The translations under genes and the position numbers were made by a program. Of a stretch of DNA of 64,000 nt, positions 44,807 to 57,500 are shown one piece after another. Origin of the DNA: Siphonodentalium dalli (Eukaryota > Mollusca > Scaphopoda > Gadilida > Siphonodentaliidae); assembly GCA_032622095.1 (NCBI GenBank), contig CP136068.1, positions 3,573,314 through 3,637,313 of the forward strand, given 5' to 3'. Positions within the stretch are counted from its first letter, which is position 1, and the number at the start of each line of letters is the position of its first letter. Under the pieces are notes generated by a model. That model saw nothing but the letters and a program-made list of their open reading frames with translations, was not told the origin of the DNA and ran no database searches.

Positions 44807-44860
44807 CTCATTAAGGGCAGCATAGTAGTTCAGCGGCGTTGCATTATCAGTTATCATCCC
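44807..44860 (-). CDS. HACL1: HACL1 coding exon, 54 bp
   Basis: Acceptor CTGTTACAG before 44860, donor GTGAGT after 44807, phase 0 at both ends. It encodes 18 residues, GMITDNATPLNYYAALNE. These align with the short segment before the TPP-binding domain of HACL1, where the family has a P.NYY motif. The next exon continues directly with the LPRDCF segment. The identification rests mainly on NYY, correct phase and position. Confidence 0.85.
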
Positions 44861-45004
44861 CTGTAACAGAGAATAAGAAACAGTTATGTTTCGTCTCGAG
44901 TAAGAAGCAGTTTCTTTGATTGGGCTAATTTCTCAAAGAAAATGTACAAAAAATTGTTTATCTATTTAATATAATAACTCATAAAAGGATGTTTATGTGA
45001 TATT

Positions 45005-45425
45005 GTATATTTTGTATTGCTAGTGCTATGTATGTTAACAATTGTATTTTATAATTTCTCATGTTTATGTGATATTATATGTTTTGTATTGCTAGCGCTA
45101 TGTATGTTAACGATTGTATGTTATAATTTCTCAGGTTTATGTGATATTGTACATTTTGTATTGCTAGTGCTATGTATGTTAACGATTGTATGTTATAATT
45201 TCTCATGTTTATGTGATATTGTACGTTTTGTATTGATAACGCTATGTATGTTAACGATTGTATGTTATAATTTCTCATGTTTATGTGATAGTGTACGTTT
45301 TGTATTGATAACGCTATGTATGTTAACGATTGTATGTTATAATTTCTCATGTTTATGTGATAGTGTACGTTTTGTATTGATCGCGCTATGTGTGTTAACG
45401 ATTGTATGTTATAACTTCTTAAGTT
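45005..45425. repeat. Minisatellite, 72-bp unit, about 6 copies
   Basis: TATGTTAAC starts at 45031, 45103 and 45175, continuing every 72 bases. As 72 is a multiple of 3, both strands show open frames (45017-45520 plus, 45350-45075 minus). These are repeat artefacts. Confidence 0.95.
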
Positions 45426-45739
45426 TTAGCGCCAGTTTGTGCATAACTGCAGAGAGAGAGTGTATCAGTATCAGTCTGTCAGAATACAACATTTCTAGTA
45501 TAAAACTCATCAGATATTAAGTATGGATGATGACTATTTTTGAATTGGAATTCTATATTATACACATAATGCAAAACTACCCCATTTCTAACATTTGGGA
45601 TTCATTATTTGAATATATATATATACTGTACACACACAAATATCGGTAACATTGCCTGAAATAAACCAAGATAACAATACCATCGTCTCTTATGTTTCAT
45701 AAGCACAGGCTGCAATTGTTTATAAGTAACTATACTCAG
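45426..45739. other. HACL1 intron, nothing recognised
   Basis: Short unique stretch with a TATATATATA run near 45617. Confidence 0.4.
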
Positions 45740-48700
45740 TAAGTGGGTGTCTCAGAGGTAACTACGGGCAGGGTTAGCCACCCCAGTGCATGGCACGCTA
45801 GAATGAGTGGGTGTCTCATGGGTAACTACGGGCAGGGTTAGCCACCCAAGTGCATGGCACGTTAGAATGAGTGGGTGTCTCAGGGGTAACTACGGGCAGG
45901 GTTAGCCATCCCAGTGCATGGCACGTTAGAATGAGTGGGTGTCTCAGGGGTAACTACGGGCAGGGTTAGCCACCCAAGTACATGGCACGTTAGAATGAGT
46001 GGATGTCTCAGGGGTAACTACGGGCACGGTTAGCCACCCAAGTGCATGGCACGTTAGAATGAGTGGGTGTCTCAGGGGTAACTACGGGCAGGGTTAGCCA
46101 CCCCAGTGCATGGCACGCTAGAATGAGTGGGTGTCTCAGAGGTAACTACGGGCAGGGTTAGCCACCCCAGTGCATGGCACGCTAGAATGAGTGGGTGTCT
46201 CAGAGGTAACTACGGGCAGGGTTAGCCACCCAAGTGCATGGCACGTTAGAATGAGTGGGTGTCTCAGAGGTAACTACGGGCAGGGTTAGCCACCCCAGTG
46301 CATGTCACGCTAGAATGAGTGGGTGTCTCAGGGGTAACTACGGGCAGGGTTAGCCACCCAAGTGCATGGCACGTTAGAATGAGTGGGTGTCTCAGAGGTA
46401 ACTACAGGCAGGGTTAGCAACCCCAGTGCATGTCACGCTAGAATGAGTGGGTGTCTCAGGGGTAACTACGGGCAGGGTTAGCCACCCCAGTGCATGGCAC
46501 GTTAGAATGAGTGGGTGTCTCAGAGGTAACTACAGGCAGGGTTAGCCACCCCAGTGCATGGCACGCTAGAATGAGTGGGTGTCTCAGGGGTAACTACAGG
46601 CAGGGTTAGCCACCCCAGTGCATGTCACGTTAGAATGAGTGGGTGTCTCAGGGGTAACTACAGGCAGGGTTAGCCACCCCAGTGCATGGCACGTTAGAAT
46701 GAGTGGGTGTCTCATGGGTAACTACGGGCAGGGTTAGCCACCCCAGTGCATGGCACGTTAGAATGAGTGGGTGTCTCAGGGGTAACTACAGGCAGGGTTA
46801 GCCACCCCAGTGCATGGCATGTTAGAATGAGTAGGTGTCTCAGGGGTAACTACGGGCAGGGTTAGCCACCCCAGTGCATGGCACGTTAGAATGAGTGGGT
46901 GTCTCAGAGGTAACTACAGGCAGGGTTAGCCACCCCAGTGCATGGCACGTTAGAATGAGTGGGTGTCTCAGGGGTAACTACAGGCAGGGTTAGCCACCCC
47001 AGTGCATGTCACGTTAGAATGAGTGGGTGTCTCAGAGGTAACTACGGGCAGGGTTAGCCACCCCAGTGCATAACACGTTAGAATGAGTGGGTGTCTCAGA
47101 GGTAACTACAGGCAGGGTTAGCCACCCCAGTGCATGGCACGTTAGAATGAGTGGGTGTCTCAGAGGTAACTACAGGCAGGGTTAGCCACCCCAGTGCATG
47201 GCACGTTAGAATGAGTGGGTGTCTCAGGGGTAACTACGGGCAGGGTTAGCCACCCAGTGCATGGCACGTTAGAATGAGTGGGTGTCTCAGGGGTAACTAC
47301 AGGCAGGGTTAGCCACCCCAGTGCATGGCACGTTAGAATGAGTGGGTGTCTCAGAGGTAACTACAGGCAGGGTTAGCCACCCCAGTGCATGGCACGTTAG
47401 AATGAGTGGGTCTCTCATGGGTAACTACAGGCAGGGTTAGCCAACCCAGTGCATGGCACGTTAGAATGAGTAGGTGTCTCAGAGGTAACTACAGGCAGGG
47501 TTAGCCACCCCAGTGCATGGCACGTTAGAATGAGTGGGTGTCTCAGGGGTAACTACGGGCAGGGTTAGCCACCCCAGTGCATGGCACGTTAGAATGAGTG
47601 GGTGTCTCAGAGGTAACTACAGGCAGGGTTAGCCACCCCAGTGCATGGCACGTTAGAATGAGTGGGTGTCTCAGAGGTAACTACAGGCAGGGTTAGCCAC
47701 CCCAGTGCATGGCACGCTAGAATGAGTGGGTGTCTCATGGGTAACTACAGGCAGGGTTAGCCAACCCAGTGCATGGCACGTTAGAATGAGTAGGTGTCTC
47801 AGAGGTAACTACAGGCAGGGTTAGCCACCCCAGTGCATGGCACGTTAGAATGAGTGGGTGTCTCAGGGGTAACTACGGGCAGGGTTAGCCACCCCAGTGC
47901 ATGGCACGTTAGAATGAGTGGGTGTCTCAGAGGTAACTACAGGCAGGGTTAGCCACCCCAGTGCATGGCACGTTAGAATGAGTGGGTGTCTCAGAGGTAA
48001 CTACAGGCAGGGTTAGCCACCCCAGTGCATGGCACGCTAGAATGAGTGGGTGTCTCATGGGTAACTACAGGCAGGGTTAGCCACCCCAGTGCATGGCACG
48101 TTAGAATGAGTGGGTGTCTCAGAGGTAACTACAGGCAGGGTTAGCCACCCCAGTGCATGGCATGTTAGAATGAGTGGGTGTCTCAGGGGTAACTACAGGC
48201 AGGGTTAGCCACCCCAGTGCATGGCACGTTAGAATGAGTGGGTGTCTCATGGGTAACTACGGGCAGGGTTAGCCACCCCAGTGCATGGCACGTTAGAATG
48301 AGTGGGTGTCTCATGGGTAACTACAGGCAGGGTTAGCCACCCCAGTGCATGGCACGTTAGAATGAGTGGGTGTCTCATGGGTAACTACGGGCAGGGTTAG
48401 CCACCCCAGTGCATGGCACGTTAGAATGAGTGGGTGTCTCAGAGGTAACTACAGGCAGGGTTAGCCACCCCAGTGCATGGCACGTTAGAATGAGTGGGTG
48501 TCTCAGAGGTAACTACAGGCAGGGTTAGCCACCCCAGTGCATGGCACGTTAGAATGAGTGGGTGTCTCAGGGGTAACTACGGGCAGGGTTAGCCACCCCA
48601 GTGCATGGCACGCTAGAATGAGTGGGTGTCTCATGGGTAACTACAGGCAGGGTTAGCCACCCCAGTGCATGGCACGTTAGAATGAGTGGGTGTCTCAGAG

Positions 48701-51700
48701 GTAACTACAGGCAGGGTTAGCCACCCCAGTGCATGGCACGTTAGAATGAGTGGGTGTCTCAGAGGTAACTACGGGCAGGGTTAGCCACCCCAGTGCATGG
48801 CACGTTAGAATGAGTGGGTGTCTCAGAGGTAACTACAGGCAGGGTTAGCCACCCCAGTGCATGACACGCTAGAATGAGTGGGTGTCTCATGGGTAACTAC
48901 GGGCAGGGTTAGCCACCCCAGTGCATGGCACGCTAGAATGAGTGGGTGTCTCAGAGGTAACTACAGGCAGGGTTAGCCACCCCAGTGCATGGCACGTTAG
49001 AATGAGTGGGTGTCTCATGGGTAACTACAGGCAGGGTTAGCCACCCCAGTGCATGGCACGCTAGAATGAGTGGGTGTCTCATGGGTAACTACAGGCAGGG
49101 TTAGCCACCCCAGTGCATGGCACGTTAGAATGGGTGGGTGTCTCATGGGTAACTACAGGCAGGGTTAGCCACCCCAGTGCATGACACGCTAGAATGAGTG
49201 GGTGTCTCATGGGTAACTACGGGCAGGGTTAGCCACCCCAGTGCATGGCACGCTAGAATGAGTGGGTGTCTCAGAGGTAACTACAGGCAGGGTTAGCCAC
49301 CCCAGTGCATGACACGCTAGAATGAGTGGGTGTCTCATGGGTAACTACGGGCAGGGTTAGCCACCCCAGTGCATGGCACGCTAGAATGAGTGGGTGTCTC
49401 AGAGGTAACTACAGGCAGGGTTAGCCACCCCAGTGCATGGCACGTTAGAATGAGTGGGTGTCTCATGGGTAACTACAGGCAGGGTTAGCCACCCCAGTGC
49501 ATGGCACGCTAGAATGAGTGGGTGTCTCATGGGTAACTACAGGCAGGGTTAGCCACCCCAGTGCATGGCACGTTAGAATGGGTGGGTGTCTCATGGGTAA
49601 CTACAGGCAGGGTTAGCCACCCCAGTGCATGGCATGTTAGAATGAGTGGGTGTCTCAGGGGTAACTACGGGCAAGGTTAGCCACCCCAGTGCATGGCACG
49701 TTAGAATGAGTGGGTGTCTCAGGGGTAACTACGGGCAGGGTTAGCCACCCCAGTGCATGGCACGTTAGAATGAGTGGGTGTCTCATGGGTAACTACGGGC
49801 AGGGTTAGCACCCCAGTGCATGGCACGTTAGAATGAGTGGGTGTCTCAGGGGTAACTACGGGCAGGGTTAGCCACCCCAGTGCATGGCACGTTAGAATGA
49901 GTGGGTGTCTCAGGGGTAACTACGGGCAGGGTTAGCCACCCCAGTGCATGGCACGTTAGAATGAGTGGGTGTCTCAGGGGTAACTACGGGCAGGGTTAGC
50001 CACCCCAGTGCATGACACGTTAGAATGAGTGGGTGTCTCAGAGGTAACTACAGGCAGGGTTAGCCACCCCAGTGCATGGCACGTTAGAATGAGTGGGTGT
50101 CTCAGGGGTAACTACAGGCAGGGTTAGCCACCCCAGTGCATGGCACGCTAGAATGAGTGGGTGTCTCATGGGTAACTACGGGCAGGGTTAGCCACCCCAG
50201 TGCATGGCACGTTAGAATGAGTGGGTGTCTCATGGGTAACTACAGGCAGGGTTAGCCACCCCAGTGCATGGCACGTTAGAATGAGTGGGTGTCTCAGAGG
50301 TAACTACGGGCAGGGTTAGCCACCCCAGTGCATGGCATGTTAGAATGAGTGGGTGTCTCAGGGGTAACTACAGGCAGGGTTAGCCACCCCAGTGCATGTC
50401 ACGCTAGAATGAGTGGGTGTCTCATGGGTAACTACGGGCAGGGTTAGCCACCCCAGTGCATGGCACGTTAGAATGAGTGGGTGTCTCAGGGGTAACTACA
50501 GGCAGGGTTAGCCACCCCAGTGCATGGCACGTTAGAATGAGTGGGTGTCTCAGGGGTAACTACGGGCAGGGTTAGCCACCCCAGTGCATGGCACGTTAGA
50601 ATGAGTGGGTGTCTCAGGGGTAACTACAGGCATGGTTAGCCACCCCAGTGCATGGCACGTTAGAATGAGTGGGTGTCTCAGGGGTAACTACAGGCAGGGT
50701 TAGCCACCCCAGTGCATGGCACGTTAGAATGAGTGGGTGTCTCATGGGTAACTACAGGCAGGGTTAGCCACCCCAGTGCATGGCACGTTAGAATGAGTGG
50801 GTGTCTCAGGGGTAACTACAGGCAGGGTTAGCCACCCCAGTGCATGGCACGTTAGAATGAGTGGGTGTCTCAGAGGTAACTACAGGCAGGGTTAGCCACC
50901 CCAGTGCATGGCACGTTAGAATGAGTGGGTGTCTCAGAGGTAACTACAGGCAGGGTTAGCCACCCCAGTGCATGGCATGCTAGAATGAGTGGGTGTCTCA
51001 GGGGTAACTACAGGCAGGGTTAGCCACCCCAGTGCATGGCACGTTAGAATGAGTGGGTGTCTCAGAGGTAACTACAGGCAGGGTTAGCCACCCCAGTGCA
51101 TGGCACGTTAGAATGAGTGGGTGTCTCAGGGGTAACTACAGGCAGGGTTAGCCACCCCAGTGCATGGCATGTTAGAATGAGTGGGTGTCTCAGAGGTAAC
51201 TACAGGCAGGGTTAGCCACCCCAGTGCATGACACGTTAGAATGAGTGGGTGTCTCAGAGGTAACTACAGGCAGGGTTAGCCACCCCAGTGCATGGCACGT
51301 TAGAATGAGTGGGTGTCTCAGAGGTAACTACAGGCAGGGTTAGCCACCCCAGTGCATGACACGTTAGAATGAGTGGGTGTCTCAGAGGTAACTACGGGCA
51401 GGGTTAGCCACCCCAGTGCATGGCACGTTAGAATGAGTGGGTGTCTCAGAGGTAACTACAGGCAGGGTTAGCCACCCCAGTGCATGACACGTTAGAATGA
51501 GTGGGTGTCTCATGGGTAACTACAGGCAGGGTTAGCCACCCCAGTGCATGGCACGCTAGAATGAGTGGGTGTCTCAGGGGTAACTACGGGCATGGTTAGC
51601 CACCCCAGTGCATGGCACGCTAGAATGAGTGGGTGTCTCAGGGGTAACTACAGGCAGGGTTAGCCACCCCAGTGCATGACACGTTAGAATGAGTGGGTGT

Positions 51701-54521
51701 CTCAGGGGTAACTACGGGCATGGTTAGCCACCCCAGTGCATGGCACGCTAGAATGAGTGGGTGTCTCAGGGGTAACTACAGGCAGGGTTAGCCACCCCAG
51801 TGCATGGCACGCTAGAATGAGTGGGTGTCTCATGGGTAACTACAGGCAGGGTTAGCCACCCCAGTGCATGGCACGTTAGAATGAGTGGGTGTCTCATGGG
51901 TAACTACAGGCAGGGTTAGCCACCCCAATGCATGGCACGTTAGAATGAGTGGGTGTCTCATGGGTAACTACAGGCAGGGTTAGCCACCCCAGTGCATGGC
52001 ACGTTAGAATGAGTGGGTGTCTCATGGGTAACTACAGGCAGGGTTAGCCACCCCAGTGCATGGCACGTTAGAATGAGTGGGTGTCTCAGAGGTAACTACA
52101 GGCAGGGTTAGCCACCCCAGTGCATGGCACGTTAGAATGAGTGGGTGTCTCAGAGGTAACTACAGGCAGGGTTAGCCACCCCAGTGCATGACACGCTAGA
52201 ATGAGTGGGTGTCTCAGAGGTAACTACGGGCATGGTTAGCCACCCCAGTGCATGGCACGTTAGAATGAGTGGGTGTCTCAGAGGTAACTACAGGCAGGGT
52301 TAGCCACCCCAGTGCATGGCACGTTAGAATGAGTGGGTGTCTCATGGGTAACTACAGGCAGGGTTAGCCACCCCAGTGCATGGCACGTTAGAATGAGTGG
52401 GTGTCTCAGAGGTAACTACAGGCAGGGTTAGCCACCCCAGTGCATGGCACGCTAGAATGAGTGGGTGTCTCAGGGGTAACTACGGGCAGGGTTAGCCACC
52501 CCAGTGCATGGCACGTTAGAATGAGTGGGTGTCTCAGGGGTAACTACAGGCAGGGTTAGCCACCCCAGTGCATGGCACGTTAGAATGAGTGGATGTCTCA
52601 GGGGTAACTACGGGCAGGGTTAGCCACCCCAGTGCATGGCACGTTAGAATGAGTGGGTGTCTCAGAGGTAACTACAGGCAGGGTTAGCCACCCCAGTGCA
52701 TGGCACGTTAGAATGAGTGGGTGTCTCAGAGGTAACTACAGGCAGGGTTAGCCACCCCAGTGCATGGCACGTTAGAATGAGTGGGTGTCTCAGAGGTAAC
52801 TACAGGCAGGGTTAGCCACCCCAGTGCATGGCACGTTAGAATGAGTGGGTGTCTCAGAGGTAACTACGGGCAGGGTTAGCCACCCCAGTGCATGGCACGT
52901 TAGAATGAGTGGGTGTCTCATGGGTAACTACAGGCAGGGTTAGCCACCCCAGTGCATGGCACGTTAGAATGAGTGGGTGTCTCATGGGTAACTACAGGCA
53001 GGGTTAGCCACCCCAGTGCATGGCACGTTAGAATGAGTGGGTGTCTCAGAGGTAACTACAGGCAGGGTTAGCCACCCCAGTGCATGGCACGTTAGAATGA
53101 GTGGGTGTCTCAGAGGTAACTACAGGCAGGGTTAGCCACCCCAGTGCATGGCACGTTAGAATGAGTGGGTGTCTCAGAGGTAACTACAGGCAGGGTTAGC
53201 CACCCCAGTGCATGGCACGTTAGAATGAGTGGGTGTATCATGGGTAACTACAGGCAGGGTTAGCCACCCCAGTGCATGGCACGTTAGAATGAGTGGGTGT
53301 CTCAGGGGTAACTACAGGCAGGGTTAGCCACCCCAGTGCATGGCACGTTAGAATGAGTGGGTGTCTCAGGGGTAACTACAGGCAGGGTTAGCCACCCCAG
53401 TGCATGGCACGTTAGAATGAGTGGGTGTCTCAGAGGTAACTACGGGCAGGGTTAGCCACCCCAGTGCATGGGACGTTAGAATGAGTGGGTGTCTCAGGGG
53501 TAACTACAGGCAGGGTTAGCCACCCCAGTGCATGGCACGTTAGAATGAGTGGGTGTCTCAGAGGTAACTACGGGCAGGGTTAGCCACCCCAGTGCATGGC
53601 ACGTTAGAATGAGTGGGTGTCTCAGGGGTAACTACAGGCAGGGTTAGCCACCCCAGTGCATGGCACGTTAGAATGAGTGGGTGTCTCAGAGGTAACTACA
53701 GGCAGGGTTAGCCACCCCAGTGCATGGCACGTTAGAATGAGTGGGTGTCTCAGAGGTAACTACGGGCAGGGTTAGCCACCCCAGTGCATGGCACGTTAGA
53801 ATGAGTGGGTGTCTCATGGGTAACTACAGGCAGGGTTAGCCACCCCAGTGCATGGCACGTTAGAATGAGTGGGTGTCTCAGAGGTAACTACAGGCAGGGT
53901 TAGCCACCCCAGTGCATGGCACGTTAGAATGAGTGGGTGTCTCAGAGGTAACTACGGGCAGGGTTAGCCACCCCAGTGCATGACACGTTAGAATGAGTGG
54001 GTGTCTCAGAGGTAACTACAGGCAGGGTTAGCCACCCCAGTGCATGGCACGCTAGAATGAGTGGGTGTCTCAGAGGTAACTACGGGCAGGGTTAGCCACC
54101 CCAGTGCATGGCACGTTAGAATGAGTGGGTGTCTCATGGGTAACTACAGGCAGGGTTAGCCATCCCAGTGCATGGCACGTTAGAATGAGTGGGTGTCTCA
54201 GGGGTAACTACGGGCAGGGTTAGCCACCCCAGTGCATGGCACGTTAGAATGAGTGGGTGTCTCAGGGGTAACTACAGGCAGGGTTAGCCACCCCAGTGCA
54301 TGGCACGTTAGAATGAGTGGGTGTCTCAGGGGTAACTACGGGCAGGGTTAGCCACCCCAGTGCATGGCACGTTAGAATGAGTGGGTGTCTCAGGGGTAAC
54401 TACGGGCAGGGTTAGCCACCCCAGTGCATGGCATGTTAGAATGAGTGGGTGTCTCATGGGTAACTACAGGCAGGGTTAGCCACCCCAGTGCATGGCACGT
54501 TAGAATGAGTGGGTGTCTCAT
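45740..54521. repeat. Satellite array, 64-bp unit, about 137 copies
   Basis: Unit CAGGGTTAGCCACCCCAGTG, CATGGCACGTTAGAATGAGT, GGGTGTCTCAGGGGTAACTA, CAGG. GTGGGTGTCT at 45743 and 45807 sets the 64-base period. Variable sites are few: CACGTT/CACGCT, CAGGGG/CAGAGG/CATGGG, TACAGG/TACGGG, CATGGC/CATGAC/CATGTC. Variant combinations recur in blocks; for example the CCAACCC variant at 47441 returns at 47761, five units later. It ends abruptly at GGGTGTCTCA, where the 80-bp array begins. Confidence 0.98.
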
Positions 54522-57500
54522 AAGATGAATCAGTAATTTTATTTTCATGCTTGTGTAATGCCATTAAATCAATGTGGCCTGACACAGAATGATGCATAAG
54601 ATGAATCAGTAATTTTATGTACATACCTGCTTGTGTAATGCCATTAAATCAATGCGGCCTGACACAGAATGATGCATAAGATGAATCAGTAATTTTATTT
54701 ACATACCTGCTTGTGTAATGCCATTGAATCAATGTGGCCTGACACAGAATGATGCATAAGATGAATCAGTAATTTTATGTTCATACCTGCTTGTGTAATG
54801 CCATTGAATCAATGTGGCCTGACACAGAATGATGCATAAGATGAATCAGTAATTTTATGTACATACCTGCTTGTGTAATGCCATTAAATCAATGCGGCCT
54901 GACACAGAATGATGCATAAGATGAATCAGTAATTTTATTTACATACCTGCTTGTGTAATGCCATTGAATCAATGTGGCCTGACACAGAATGATGCATAAG
55001 ATGAATCAGTAATTTTATGTTCATACCTGCTTGTGTAATGCCATTGAATCAATGTGGCCTGACACAGAATGATGCATAAGATGAAACAGTAATTTTATGT
55101 TCATACCTGCTTGTGTAATGCCATTAAATCAATGCGGCCTGACACAGAATGATGCATAAGATGAATCAGTAATTTTATGTTCATACCTGCTTGTGTAATG
55201 CCATTAAATCAATGCGGCCCGACACAGAATGATGCATAAGATGAATCAGTAATTTTATGTACATACCTGCTTGTGTAATGTCATTAAATCAATGTGGCCT
55301 GACACAGAATGATGCATAAGATGAATCAGTAATTTTATGTACATACCTGCTTGTGTAATGCCATTAAATCAATGTGGCCCGACACAGAATGATGCATAAG
55401 ATGAATCAGTAATTTTATGTTCATACCTGCTTGTGTAATGCCATTGAATCAATGTGGACTGACACAGAATGATGCATAAGATGAAACAGTAATTTTATGT
55501 ACATACCTGCTTGTGTAATGTCATTGAATCAATGCGGCCTGACACAGAATGATGCATAAGATGAATCAGTAATTTTATGTACATACCTCCTTGTGTAATG
55601 CCATTAAATCAATGCGGACTGACACAGAATGATGCATAAGATGAATCAGTAATTTTATGTTCATACCTGCTTGTGTAATGTCATTGAATCAATGCGGCCT
55701 GACACAGAATGATGCATAAGATGAATCAGTAATTTTATGTTCATACCTGCTTGTGTAATGCCATTGAATCAATGTGGACTGACACAGAATGATGCATAAG
55801 ATGAATCAGTAATTTTATGTACATACCTGCTTGTGTAATGTCATTGAATCAATGTGGCCCGACACAGAATGATGCATAAGATGAATCAGTAATTTTATGT
55901 ACATACCTGCTTGTGTAATGCCATTAAATCAATGTGGCCTGACACAGAATGATGCATAAGATGAATCAGTAATTTTATTTACATACCTGCTTGTGTAATG
56001 CCATTAAATCAATGCGGCCTGACACAGAATGATGCATAAGATGAATCAGTAATTTTATGTTCATACCTGCTTGTGTAATGCCATTAAATCAATGTGGACC
56101 GACACAGAATGATGCATAAGATGAATCAGTAATTTTATGTACATACCTGCTTGTGTAATGTCATTAAATCAATGCGGCCCGACACAGAATGATGCATAAG
56201 ATGAATCAGTAATTTTATGTACATACCTGCTTGTGTAATGTCATTAAATCAATGCGGCCCGACACAGAATGATGCATAAGATGAATCAGTAATTTTATGT
56301 ACATACCTGCTTGTGTAATGTCATTAAATCAATGCGGACTGACACAGAATGATGCATAAGATGAATCAGTAATTTTATGTTCATACCTGCTTGTGTAATG
56401 CCATTAAATCAATGCGGCCTGACACAGAATGATGTATAAGATGAATCAGTAATTTTATGTTCATACCTGCTTGTGTAATGCCATTAAATCAATGCGGCCC
56501 GACACAGAATGATGCATAAGATGAATCAGTAATTTTATGTACATACCTGCTTGTGTAATGCCATTAAATCAATGCGGCCCGACACAGAATGATGCATAAG
56601 ATGAATCAGTAATTTTATGTACATACCTGCTTGTGTAATGCCATTAAATCAATGCGGCCCGACACAGAATGATGCATAAGATGAATCAGTAATTTTATGT
56701 ACATACCTGCTTGTGTAATGCCATTAAATCAATGTGGCCCGACACAGAATGATGTATAAGATGAATCAGTAATTTTATGTACATACCTGCTTGTGTAATG
56801 TCATTAAATCAATGTGGACTGACACAGAATGATGCATAAGATGAATCAGTAATTTTATTTTCATACCTGCTTGTGTAATGCCATTAAATCAATGTGGACT
56901 GACACAGAATGATGCATAAGATGAATCAGTAATTTTATGTACATACCTGCTTGTGTAATGCCATTGAATCAATGCGGCCCGACACAGAATGATGCATAAG
57001 ATGAATCAGTAATTTTATGTTCATACCTGCTTGTGTAATGCCATTAAATCAATGCGGCCCGACACAGAATGATGCATAAGATGAATCAGTAATTTTATGT
57101 TCATACCTGCTTGTGTAATGCCATTAAATCAATGCGGCCCGACACAGAATGATGCATAAGATGAATCAGTAATTTTATGTTCATACCTGCTTGTGTAATG
57201 CCATTGAATCAATGTGGCCTGACACAGAATGATGCATAAGATGAATCAGTAATTTTATGTTCATACCTGCTTGTGTAATGCCATTAAATCAATGCGGCCC
57301 GACACAGAATGATGCATAAGATGAATCAGTAATTTTATGTTCATACCTGCTTGTGTAATGCCATTGAATCAATGTGGCCTGACACAGAATGATGCATAAG
57401 ATGAAACAGTAATTTTATGTTCATACCTGCTTGTGTAATGTCATTAAATCAATGTGGACTGACACAGAATGATGCATAAGATGAATCAGTAATTTTATGT

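Larger units (their letters stand above)
22388..44860 (-). other. HACL1: HACL1 gene, 3' half (span of five coding exons)
   Basis: Five minus-strand exons of 54, 101, 159, 111 and 187 bp, all with AG acceptors and GT donors, splice into one frame of about 203 codons that follows animal 2-hydroxyacyl-CoA lyase 1 end to end. The enzyme is peroxisomal and thiamine-pyrophosphate dependent. It cleaves 2-hydroxyacyl-CoA in fatty-acid alpha-oxidation to formyl-CoA and a shortened aldehyde (established for the family). Introns, in transcription order, are 13.9, 2.3, 3.5 and 2.2 kb. The intron upstream of 44860 exceeds 19 kb. The N-terminal two-thirds and the last exon with the expected peroxisomal targeting tail are not in hand. 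Confidence 0.9.

Noticed and set aside
45740-54521. Telomere-like GGGTTAG in each 64-bp unit
   Set aside because: Only one GGGTTA per 64 bases, with no tandem TTAGGG. This is an internal satellite.
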